A DNA stretch of 64,000 bases from Silene conica (Eukaryota > Streptophyta > Magnoliopsida > Caryophyllales > Caryophyllaceae). Under the pieces are notes generated by a model. The model had not been told where the DNA came from. It saw only the letters and a program-made list of their open reading frames with translations, and searched no databases. The position numbers and the translations under genes are program-made. Positions within the stretch are counted from its first letter, which is position 1, and each line of letters starts with the position of its first letter. Shown one piece after another: positions 44,456 through 55,470 of the stretch. The stretch is from NCBI GenBank assembly GCA_029255685.2, contig CM055314.2:11898059-11962058 (forward strand), written 5' to 3'.

Positions 44456-44753
44456 CATCAATGCAATATCAACCAAAGTCTATGAACTAAACACTAGTTC
44501 TACTTTTCTTAACTTCTAATCAACACTTAACTGGCCCCGAGAACTAAGTTGAGGGAGAGCCGGTTTCCCTTTCGGTTACCCGACCGGGGGGTCTCTATCC
44601 TTACTCCGTTCCCGAACCCAATATGATGTTGCCCGTACACCGGGGACCTCAAATACATGTCACAGGTATACAAAACGAGTTTCAACCAAAACCGATCAAC
44701 CGTTTGAAAGTTACGATTTAATTTCCAAAACTCAAAATGGCTTACAGGGGTCC

Positions 44754-45142
44754 CCAGCCGGTCGGCAGGCAGCCGGTCGGCCGGCTGGTGATCCCTCAGC
44801 CTACACCTCTTTTCAAAAACCGAGAACACCAAGAAGGACTCCCAGCCGGTCGGCAGGCAGCCGGTCGGCCGGCTGGGAACCCCATTCCCTAGCTTTTACT
44901 AAAATTCGTATCCATCCCCATACGCACTCCCAGCCGGCTGGCAGGCGGCCGGTCTGCCGGCTGGGCTCCCATCTAGCTATGGTTTACGCAAGAACGAACT
45001 ATACAAGGAAAATGACCACCAGCCGGTCGGCAGGCAGCCGGTCGGCCGGCTGGCAGTCCCAAGGCCTGAATTCTAAAAATCTCGCAAAATACCCAAGTTG
45101 CTCTCCCAGCCGGTCGACCGGCGGCCGGTCGGTCGACCGGCT
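44754..45142. repeat. Five GC-rich hairpins at 88-bp spacing in the Tekay LTR
   Basis: Start positions 44754, 44842, 44930, 45019 and 45106. Each has outer arms CCAGCCGG and CCGGCTGG (the last copy ends CCGGCT) around GGCAGGCAGCC-like sequence. GC content is far above the AT-rich surroundings. Repeated in the other LTR from about 52357. Confidence 0.93.
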
Positions 45143-46099
45143 CAGAGAGCCTGTAACGCATTTTCGCAAAAACGCAACATGTGAAAACTTCGATAATCGA
45201 CACAACAATTCAAGCAAGACTACCATTAAAGGTTTCCCAACATTTTCAAACACCAAAAACCACTAATCTACCAGCACGTAAATCCCATAACAATCCTTGA
45301 GCAATTATACTAAGTATCCGTCTTAACATTATGAAAAACTGAAAATTACATATAAACATGTTTCAACATCAAAGGGCATGAATTCCACACATAGGAACAA
45401 TCCTAAACATGTTACTAAGTCCGTAAATCATCAAACTTAAACCAAATTCAAAAATCATAACAAGATCAACAACAAAAGTGCTAATATTCACAAATAGGCC
45501 GAGTTTCTCATTATCGTCACCTCTCAAGCTAATCCGGCTAAAGATCGTCTTCAACAACGTAGCTATCGGTCTCTGGATCCTCCAAGCCAACACCTACAAG
45601 CATAGAAACGGATTTTAAGCCCTTAAAACGGAATTAAGAGAAAACAGCCCGTTTTTCAAAGTCGACGAAATGAAAAACGAAAGTGACGGATGACTAGGAA
45701 ATCGAACGAGGATTCCGAAAACGTACTTACTTTCGCGATTTGAAGAACGGATGATGGAGAATTTCACAAAAGAAGGAGAGGTTTATGGAGGTTTATGGAT
45801 GAATTTGTTTTACAATGGAAAGAAATGTTGAAGATGATTATGTCGACATACTTTATAAGTAGGGTACAATGAAGTGTCCTTTCCGTCTTGCTTAAACGGT
45901 TACGGATTTTAGAAACGGTTATTTGAGTCGGGTTTTTAAACAATGCCAAGTTGTATTCGTCTTAAGGACTGGAGGTTCTTAAGACGGATCTTATTTATTA
46001 AATTAAAGTCTTTCAAAATAAATTACTAAATTATTATTTTATTATTTAAAATAATTAAAAACGCTTAAATTAGATTTTACGAAAATACGGGATGTTACA

Positions 46100-46125
46100 A
46101 TCACCCCAACTTCAAAAAGTTTCGT
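46100..46125 (-). promoter_or_regulatory. Polypurine tract of the Tekay-like element
   Basis: Directly next to the 3' LTR the minus strand reads GAAGTTGGGGTGAT, the expected purine-rich primer for plus-strand synthesis. Confidence 0.7.
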
Positions 46126-46164
46126 CCTCGAAACTCGAACGGATATAAATCTATATACTATACC

Positions 46165-49100
46165 TCAATCGAAAAGAGAAGGATGCGCGATACGCATCGA
46201 TGCCTCAGTCTCCCACGTCTGCTCCTCAACATCACCGCAACGCCAAAGGATCTTCACTAGCGGCACCACCTTGCTCCTAAGCTTCCTATCCTGACGGTCA
46301 AGGATCTTCACAGGACGCTCCTCGAAAGCAAGACTCGGCTCCAAGTTCTCGATCTCTCTAGGCAAAACATGACTCGGGTCACTAACATACTTACGGAGTT
46401 GGGAAACGTGGAAAACGCTATGAACCTTGCCCAAACTAGGAGGCAAGTCCAATCGGTAAGCAGCAGCACCAATCCTCTTCACGATCTCAAAAGGTCCAAT
46501 ATACTTAGGGCTCAACTTGCCCTTAACGCCAAACCTTTTGACGCCCTTCATCGGAGAAACCCTCAAGAAAACTCGATCACCCACCTCAAACTCTAAGGGT
46601 CTACGGCGAACATCAGCATAGGATTTCTGCCGGTCCTGTGCGGCCTTCATCCTACCTCTGATAAGCTGAACCTGATCAATAGTAACAACTAACTGGTCCG
46701 GTCCTAGGTCACGAACGTCACTAGCCTGATCCCAGCAGATCGGGCTACGACACTTCCTACCATAAAGAGCCTCGTACGGAGCCATACCAATGGAAGCATG
46801 ATAACTGTTGTAGTAAGAAAACTCTACCAACGGCAAACACTGCTCCCAAGAATTCTGAAAATCAAGGGCACAAGCACGGAGCAAATCCTCTAATGTCTGA
46901 ATGGTCCTCTCGGATTGCCCATCGGTCGCGGCATGAAATGCGGTGCTCATCAACAAACGGCTACCCATAGCCTCCTGCAAAGCCTTCCAGAACCTGGAAC
47001 AAAATCGAGGATCACGATCTGAAACTATCTCCCTCGGGACACCATGATATCGGACTATCTCAGCAATATAAGCCCTGGCTAAACGGTCCATATCCCATGT
47101 CTCTCTGATCGGCACGAATCTGGCACACTTAGTTAGACGATCAACAATAACCCAAATCGCATCTTTGCCTCCAACTGTCTTAGGCAATGCTGTAACGAAG
47201 TCCATAGATATACACTCCCACTTCCACTGAGGAACGGGAAGCGGCTGTAGCAAACCACCAGGTCTCCTATGCTCTATCTTAACTTGTTGACAAGTCAAGC
47301 ACCTACTAACATAATCCAAGATCTCCTTCTTCATACCAGGCCACCAAAACATAAGCCTCAAGTCCTTGTGCATCTTCTCTCCTCCTGGATGAACGGAGTA
47401 CGGTGACAAATGAGCCTCATCAAGAACCTTCTTCCTCAAATTTGGCACATCAGGAACATACATCCTACCACGGAACCTAAGGAAACCATCAGCATCAATC
47501 ACCAAGTCAGGTGCAACACCACTCGAAATCTTAGCCTCGAACTTCTTGAAATCGGCATCTGAAGGCAAACTCTGGCGAATCTCCCAATATAAAGACGGCT
47601 CGGCAGTCATAGCAGCTAACCAATCAAAACCACTACCCACCATCTCTAATCTCAGCTTCCGGAACTCGGAACACAACTCATCGGGCAATACTCTCATGGC
47701 ACTCATCGAGTGAGAAGTCTTGCGACTAAGCGCATCTGCAACTACATTAGCCTTTCCCTCATGATATAACAACTCAATGTCGTAATCCTTCACCAACTCT
47801 AGCCAACGCCTCTGTCTCATGTTAAGGTCTTTCTGAGTGAAATGTACTTAAGACTCTTGTGATCTGTGAAAATACGGCAATGGGATCCAATCAGGTAATG
47901 ACGCCACATCTTCAAAGCATGAACAACTGCGGCCAACTCCAAGTCATGTGTCGGATAGTTCACCTCATGAACTCTCAACTGTCTAGATGAATAGGCTATC
48001 ACCTTACCACTCTGCATCAGTACGCATCCAAGTCCTAACATCGAAGCATCACAATACACATCGAAGTCCACTCCGATCTCTGGCAAAGCTAACACGGGGG
48101 CGGAAGTCAATCTGGTCTTCAACTCCTGGAAAGAACTCTCACACTTGTCGGTCTATACAAATTTGGCTTCCTTCTTCAGCAACTGAGTCATCGGGCGAGC
48201 TAATCTAGAGAAATCCTCCACAAATCTACGATAATAACCAGCCAAACCCAAAAAGCTACGGATCTCTCCAACATCTTTGGGACTCTCCCAATCAACCACA
48301 GCCTCTATCTTCGCGGGATCTACCATCACACCCTCGCTGGATATCACATGTCCTAAAAAGGCAACTTTCGAGAGCCAAAATTCACACTTCGAAAACTTTG
48401 CGAACCACTTCTGTCTGCGCAGAATCCCTAAAATCAATCGAAGATGCTCAGCATGTTCCTCATCGGTCTTCGAATATATCAAGATGTCATCAATGAAAAC
48501 CACAACACATGTGTCAAGATACTCACTGAAGGTACGGTTCATCTGATCCATAAAAATAGCCAGTGCATTAGTCAACCCAAATGGCATAACTACAAACTCA
48601 AAATGCCCATATCTGGTACGAAAAGCAGTCTTCGCAATATCAGCCTCTCTCACTGGAATCTGATGATAACCCGATCGAAGATCAATCTTGGAAAACCTAG
48701 AAGCACCTCTCAACTGATCAAACAAGTCATCTATCCTAGGCAAAGGATATCTGTTCTTCACGGTCACTCGGTTCAGTTCTCTATAGTCAATGCACAGTCT
48801 CATGGAACCATCTTTCTTCTTAACGAACAAAACGGGAGCACCCCACGGAGAAGCACTAGGTCTAATGAAACCTTTCTCGATCATCTCTTCCAATTGCTGC
48901 TTCAACTCTTTCAACTCTGGCGGAGCCATACGGTAAGGAGCCTTAGAAATCGGTCCGGTACCTGGAACAAGCTCAATGGTAAACTCCACATCTCTCTCAG
49001 GCGGTATCCCTGGCAAGTCATCTGGGAAAACATCTGGATACTCACAAACAATGGCTACATCCTCAAGCTTCGGTAGCGATGGTTTAGCAGCTGTAACAAC

Positions 49101-50447
49101 ACACAGGAAGGCTTGGCAACCCTTCCTAAGAAGATGAGAAGCTTTCATCGAAGAGATAACACGAACACCCTTTTGAGGGCGAGTTCCCCTATAGGAAACA
49201 CGAACTCCTGAAGAACTCCTCAAGCAGATTTTCTGGTCGCGACACTCGAAACGAGCATGGTATCGCGATAACCAATCCATACCGAGGATAATGTCAAACT
49301 CCTCGAGAGGAAATCTCAGTAAGTCCGCTGGAAATGTGGCTTGACCAATAATAATAGGAACATCCCTATGGGACGAAGAGCAGGAAAACACGTCTCCAGA
49401 AGGTAAGGAAATAGAAGTCTCCTCAACCAATGAAGACTCAAGAGCTAGACGGTCGGCGAACTGAGTCGATATAAATGATAGAGAAGCTCCAGTATCGAAT
49501 AAAATAAGGCACTCAGCGCCAAGAACAGAAAAGATACCAGCAACAATATCTGGATGAGCCTCTGCCTCAGCCCTAGTCATCACAAAGATCTTCCCTTTCG
49601 GCTTTCCTCCCTTAGTCGCTGCAGCAGCAGTGGCAGCCTTGCCAAGTGCGGTGTTCCTCTCAGGACACTCGTAAGACTTGTGCCCAAATCCATTGCAAGT
49701 ATAGCACTTGAAAGCATTCTTGAAACAGTCAAAACCCGGATGAGAAGGTTTACCACAACGGTGGCAAACACTAGGAGATGTGTCGGTGTGAACAAAGGTC
49801 TTAGCGACCGGAGCAGAGAACCTCTCAAAACGCTTCTTCTGAGAAGAAGGCGAAGAAGTAGAAGGAACAAATGGTCTCTTTCCCTGGTACACGGATCTCT
49901 GGTGAGAAGTCACACTAGAAGTAGCAGCACGGGTCTCAGCATCTATGGCACGAATAGAACTCTCAGCCCAAATAGCATCATCATACACCTCCACGAAAGA
50001 AGTAGAGTCTCGACGAACCATGCTCTCGATGCGTGGCCCTAGCTTGCCACGGTAAAAGTAGACTCTCTCGGCCTCATCTCTGACAAACCTCGATGCAAAG
50101 TGAGCTAGCTGGTTGAAACGGTCTGTGAACTCCTGAACTGACATCTTGCCTTGCTTCAAATCCATAAATTCTTTGAGTCGCTGTGATCTGAGCTCTTTAG
50201 GATAGAACCTCGTCTCGAGCTTATCCTTGAAAGCATCCCAATCGAACAGAGGATCCTGAGTGAAGGTAGGTCCTGTCAACGCCCACCACCTGTCGGCCTC
50301 AAGAGTAAGAAAGTGAGTGGCTAGCCGCACTCTATCCTCTCTACTCACCGAATACATAGCAAAGCTCCTCTCCATCTCTCTAAACCACTCGGTAAGAGCT
50401 ACCGGGTCAACCTCGCCACCATAAGTCTTCACGTGGCTACGGGACAT
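46165..50447 (-). pseudogene. Gag-pol region of the Tekay-like chromovirus
   Basis: Domains in sense order: gag ([14 protein letters not shown], then [20 protein letters not shown]); two CCHC knuckles ([14 protein letters not shown] and [14 protein letters not shown]); protease ([12 protein letters not shown]); reverse transcriptase ([20 protein letters not shown], catalytic [12 protein letters not shown]); RNase H ([25 protein letters not shown]); integrase zinc finger (HPGGEKMHKDLRLMFWWPGM, then CLTCQQVK) and core (MDFVTALPKT, VSDRDPRFCSRFWK, TDGQSERTIQTLE); and a C-terminal chromodomain-like tail (VKILWRCGDVEEQTWETEAS). The tail assigns it to chromoviruses of the Tekay/Del group. About two breaks interrupt it. 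Confidence 0.92.
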
Positions 50448-50745
50448 CTGCGAAGCTATCCATGAGAAACTACCAGGACGATTAGCCTCGTTGCCTGGCG
50501 GTGGGGGAGGCGGAACATTCCCGGCTTGCTATCTCTGAGTCTCAAGCAAATGCTGAATTGCTTGCAGCACAATGTTATCAGCAGCTCTGGGTCTCACCAT
50601 CCTTCAAAAGAGAAAACAAGGATTAGCTTAGCAATTAGCAATCACAAATAGACTACAAAATAAGTCCTTAGATCTACCCATCTCTCATTCATTATTTGTT
50701 TACTTGGTCAAGTTAAGGTTGGGGGTCACATGAGTGCGTCGGGAG

Positions 50746-50765
50746 CAATAATGCTCTGATACCAA
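50746..50765 (-). promoter_or_regulatory. Primer-binding site (initiator Met-tRNA) of the Tekay-like element
   Basis: The minus strand next to the 5' LTR reads TTGGTATCAGAGCATTATTG; the TGGTATCAGAGC part matches initiator Met-tRNA. Confidence 0.9.
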
Positions 50766-50766
50766 C

Positions 50767-53702
50767 TGTAAAACCCCTCGCGAAAGCGGAAATATAAACA
50801 CATAAAAGTACTAAAAATGCAGCGGAATTAAAAGTTTTTAACAAACTAAACTAACATGCGAGAAGCTTTAAACTGAAACTGGAAACAGAACTGATATAAA
50901 CAACAATAGATAAGTAGCAGTTCCAAGTACGGTAATGAAATATATACACAGCCTGGGATGGAACATCCCTACAGGCACCAAAACGTAAGCAACAAAATCT
51001 AAGAGTCTAGCTAAGCGTAAACGGGTAAGTCAACTGATGAAGGGATCATCACTCGCTAGCTCTCATGTAACCCCGATCTCCAAACCTGCATGTACCTACA
51101 TACATGAAAACATGTACGCCACAATCAGTGGGGAGTGACTAGAGTTCTCCTAGCCACCTTTTGTGACAACACGTAACACATAAAACAATACAGAACACTC
51201 CAACATATATCAACATGTGAAGCATAAACATCTCATCATCTCATCTCTTACTATCATGCGATTACAGTGCACGGCTCTCAACCAACTTCATAAACAATTA
51301 GGAAGGAGAGCCGGTTTCCCTACTGGTTACCCAGTCGGGGGGTCTTTCAATCCAACTATTTATGAAACCGAACAAGAGTCATCCAATGCCTCGGATGATC
51401 AAACCACAACTTAAACAGGTATACATTTACTCATCATTAACCATATCTCTATCTGACACGTACCAACTCAAGGCAAGCAGATAAAATCAGCAAGTAAAAG
51501 GTTCAGCGGTCAACTTAAGACATAACCTAATACCAAATCATTCAGCAAGTGAAAAGGTTCAGCGGTCAACTTAAGACATAACCTAAACACCAAACATTCA
51601 GCAAGCAAGGACTCAGAGGCCAACTTAAGGCATGGACCTGCCAATCAGCAAGACACTAGACTCAGCGGCCAACTTAAGGCATAGACTAGCATCCAAAAGT
51701 AAAGGACTCAGAGGCCAGCTTAAGGCATGTCCCTTCACCACATCACAAGGTACTAAACTCAGAGGTCAGCTTAAGGCATGTTCTAGCACCAAACATCTGC
51801 ACTCCGGGCAAGGTGTCAGTTCCTTAGCTACCCCGTTGTGCAGCTGCTCTACTCGTCAGACTCAGAGGCCAACTTAAGGCATGTTCTGACGCGATCACTA
51901 TCACACATGTCTGAACTCAGAGGCCAGCTTAAGGCATGTTCCAGACACGACAAACATACACATATAGGGCTCAGAGGCCAACTTAAGGCATATCCCCATA
52001 TATGACAAACAACTCACGTATTAAGTTCAGAGGCCAGCTTAAGGCATAACTTAATACGCATCAATGCAATATCAACCAAAGTCTATGAACTAAACACTAG
52101 TTCTACTTTTCTTAACTTCTAATCAACACTTAACTGGCCCCGAGAACTAAGTTGAGGGAGAGCCGGTTTCCCTTTCGGTTACCCGACCGGGGGGTCTCTA
52201 TCCTTACTCCGTTCCCGAACCCAATATGATGTTGCCCGTACACCGGGGACCTCAAATACATGTCACAGGTATACAAAACGAGTTTCAACCAAAACCGATC
52301 AACCGTTTGAAAGTTACGATTTAATTTCCAAAACTCAAAATGGCTTACAGGGGTCCCCAGCCGGTCGGCAGGCAGCCGGTCGGCCGGCTGGTGATCCCTC
52401 AGCCTACACCTCTTTTCAAAAACCGAGAACACCAAGAAGGACTCCCAGCCGGTCGGCAGGCAGCCGGTCGGCCGGCTGGGAACCCCATTCCCTAGCTTTT
52501 ACTAAAATTCGTATCCATCCCCATACGCACTCCCAGCCGGCTGGCAGGCGGCCGGTCTGCCGGCTGGGCTCCCATCTAGCTATGGTTTACGCAAGAACGA
52601 ACTATACAAGGAAAATGACCACCAGCCGGTCGGCAGGCAGCCGGTCGGCCGGCTGGCAGTCCCAAGGCCTGAATTCTAAAAATCTCGCAAAATACCCAAG
52701 TTGCTCTCCCAGCCGGTCGACCGGCGACCGGTCGGTCGACCGGCTCAGAGAGCCTGTAACGCATTTTCGCAAAAACGCAACATGTGAAAACTTCGATAAT
52801 CGACACAACAATTCAAGCAAGACTACCATTAAAGGTTTCCCAACATTTTCAAACACCAAAAACCACTAATCTACCAGCACGTAAATCCCATAACAATCCT
52901 TGAGCAATTATACTAAGTATCCGTCTTAACATTATGAAAAACTGAAAATTACATATAAACATGTTTCAACATCAAAGGGCATGAATTCCACACATAGGAA
53001 CAATCCTAAACATGTTACTAAGTCCGTAAATCATCAAACTTAAACCAAATTCAGAAATCATAACAAGATCAACAACAAAAGTGCTAATATTCACAAATAG
53101 GCCGAGTTTCTCATTATCGTCACCTCTCAAGCTAATCCGGCTAAAGATCGTCTTCAACAACGTAGCTATCGGTCTCTGGATCCTCCAAGCCAACACCTAC
53201 AAGCATAGAAACGGATTTTAAGCCCTTAAAACGGAATTAAGAGAAAACAGCCCGTTTTTCAAAGTCGACGAAATGAAAAACGAAAGTGACGGATGACTAG
53301 GAAATCGAACGAGGATTCCGAAAACGTACTTACTTTCGCGATTTGAAGAACGGATGATGGAGAATTTCACAAAAGAAGGAGAGGTTTATGGAGGTTTATG
53401 GATGAATTTGTTTTACAGTGGAAAGAAATGTTGAAGATGATTATGTCGACATACTTTATAAGTAGGGTACAATGAAGTGTCCTTTCCGTCTTGCTTAAAC
53501 GGTTACGGATTTTAGAAACGGTTATTTGAGTCGGGTTTTTAAACAATGCCAAGTTGTATTCGTCTTAAGGACTGGAGGTTCTTAAGACGGATCTTATTTA
53601 TTAAATTAAAGTCTTTCAAAATAAATTACTAAATTATTATTTTATTATTTAAAATAATTAAAAACGCTTAAATTAGATTTTACGAAAATACGGGATGTTA
53701 CA
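50767..53702 (-). repeat. 5' LTR of the Tekay-like element
   Basis: About 2936 bp, more than 99% identical to 43165-46099 by eye. It contains the second copies of both hairpin arrays. Followed by CTACA, the target duplication. Confidence 0.95.
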
Positions 53703-53707
53703 CTACA

Positions 53708-54559
53708 TATGTGTTACCGTTCATCTCCATTCCCCTTTGATTCTTATGATGCTTGATTTGGTTTTTAAGTTTATCTAATAGACTATTTTACATTATTCAT
53801 GGAGATATCCATTAGACGAAAGACAAAAGACGGTTATAAAGGTCATATTGAAGGTGGTTATATATACTTTTATCACGTTTTCTTTGACTTTTTTTTTTAA
53901 ACTTTTGATTATAAATTTATCAACTTTTCCAAAAAAAAAATTATGTATCCCAATTTCGTAAACGCAATTGTTAACATTCCGTTTACGAAATTTAATGTCT
54001 GTTATTAATTATTCACCATGGAAATTTGCCGAGTTTGCTATTCATTCATTGTGCTAATTAGTATTTTGCTTAAATCGTGTTTTTTTATATGTGAATCGTA
54101 CGGAATAGTAAATAAATAATGTTACCTAACCTAATACTCTAAGCCAACTTCATTTATGGCACAACACAGTATAATATTTTATTCTCCCTAAATAAAGAGG
54201 TGAAACAAAGAGCAAATTAAGTGATCTCCAATTTTTATTATTGTACATACTCTAACGAAGGCACATTACCTTAAGTAAGTGAGATATAACATATACTGCG
54301 TATGTGATAAATTTGCAATTAGTTGAAGCAACCCTTAGTTACGATCATACTAATATTTTCAGTTACTTACGCAATAGAACACACTATATTACCTTTATTA
54401 TCTACTTAAGATAAAAAGTTAAATCAAATAACAATGATGCACGGGCATTTAATCTAGTAAGTTTTATAATAAACTATATCTTGATAAACTCAGAAGTGTC
54501 CGTCTTCCGTCTTATAAAATTACAACCCTTTTTTACATAAGGAACGTAAATGAAATATT
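53708..54559. other. AT-rich spacer upstream of the second PPR locus
   Basis: No supported ORF or recognisable element. Confidence 0.5.
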
Positions 54560-54926
54560 AAAGTAAGTACTTGAAACGAAAACTTTCAATTGACGAAATT
54601 TATATAGATAATACTTTTTCTTCACTCCTTCAAATTATTAACGAATTGTATATGAAACTAGACCAACTCCTTAAAATATAGTATATGGATTTCTTTATGT
54701 TATAACGGATCAAAAATAAGTTAGATAAAATAAAACCGTAATCACGGACGAATAGGGTTTGACCCGTGTTTGTCATAATAGATTCATAGGTACGGAGTAT
54801 ATAAAGAGTAGGGTTTTGTACTTTGCAGTTTGTACTCTCCAGTCTCCAGACCCCAATCTCCATTTCACATTCCATTTTCCAGCAATTTGAATTCCGACGA
54901 CGACGATGACGAAGAGAGTATTATTT
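54560..54926 (+). pseudogene. Truncated duplicate of the PPR promoter and start
   Basis: Strongly similar to 55118-55483, immediately upstream of the functional PPR gene. Shared features: GACGAAATTTATATAGATAA, a TATA box TATATAAAG at 54798-54806, the CTCCAATCTCCATTTCACAT-type leader, and GACGACGACGATGACG around the start codon (ATG at 54906). After that ATG the copy runs only about eight codons to a stop, so the PPR body is missing. Confidence 0.85.
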
Positions 54927-55117
54927 TATTAGGATGAAGAGAGTATTATTTTATTTGTTGATGATGGTGCTAAGATGTACAAATTTGATTAAGAGAATAT
55001 TGTTAAATAAAAGTAGGAGTTGGGAGAATGCTTCTAATAGCTTAAATGATATATTGCATACACATGCAACATAACCCCGCCTTTACCCGAGCAACACCCG
55101 GGCTTGAAATCGAGTAT

Positions 55118-55470
55118 TAAAGTAAATTGGAACGAAAACTTATTATTGACGAAATTTATATAGATAATACTTTTTTGAACACTCCTTTAAAAAATAGATG
55201 CATAATCAAATTATTAACGAATTGTATTTGAAGTTAGACCAACTCCTTCAAATATATGGATTTCTTTATGTTATAGCGGGTCAAATATCGGTTATATAAG
55301 TTAGATAAAATAAAACCGTAACTACGAGCGAGTATGGTTTGACCCGTTTTTGTCATCATAGGTACGGAGTATATAAAGAGTGGCTGAGAAGGGTTTGTAA
55401 TTTCTAGTTCGTACTCTCCAATCTCCATTTCACATTCCATTTTCCAGCAATTTCAATTCCGACGACGACG
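55118..55470 (+). promoter_or_regulatory. Promoter and leader of the second PPR gene
   Basis: Contains TATATAAAG at 55370-55378, about 90 bp before the start codon, then a pyrimidine-rich leader. It is duplicated upstream at 54560-54926. Confidence 0.7.

Larger units (their letters stand above)
43165..46099 (-). repeat. 3' LTR of the Tekay-like element
   Basis: Begins TGTAAAACCCC and ends GGGATGTTACA on the plus strand. Very similar to 50767-53702. Holds a conserved-core hairpin array (43896-44455) and five GC-rich hairpins at 88-bp spacing (44754-45142). Confidence 0.95.
43165..53702 (-). mobile_element. Tekay-like chromovirus (Ty3/gypsy)
   Basis: A 10.5-kb element on the minus strand. It has LTRs of about 2935 bp (TG...CA), duplicated target CTACA (43160-43164 and 53703-53707), an initiator Met-tRNA primer site, a polypurine tract, and one gag-pol region ending in an integrase with a chromodomain-like tail. 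About seven LTR differences were noticed, suggesting insertion roughly 0.1-0.2 million years ago at usual plant rates. All parts are present, but the coding region has about two breaks, so this copy is probably not autonomous. The LTRs hold two remarkable hairpin arrays. Confidence 0.92.
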
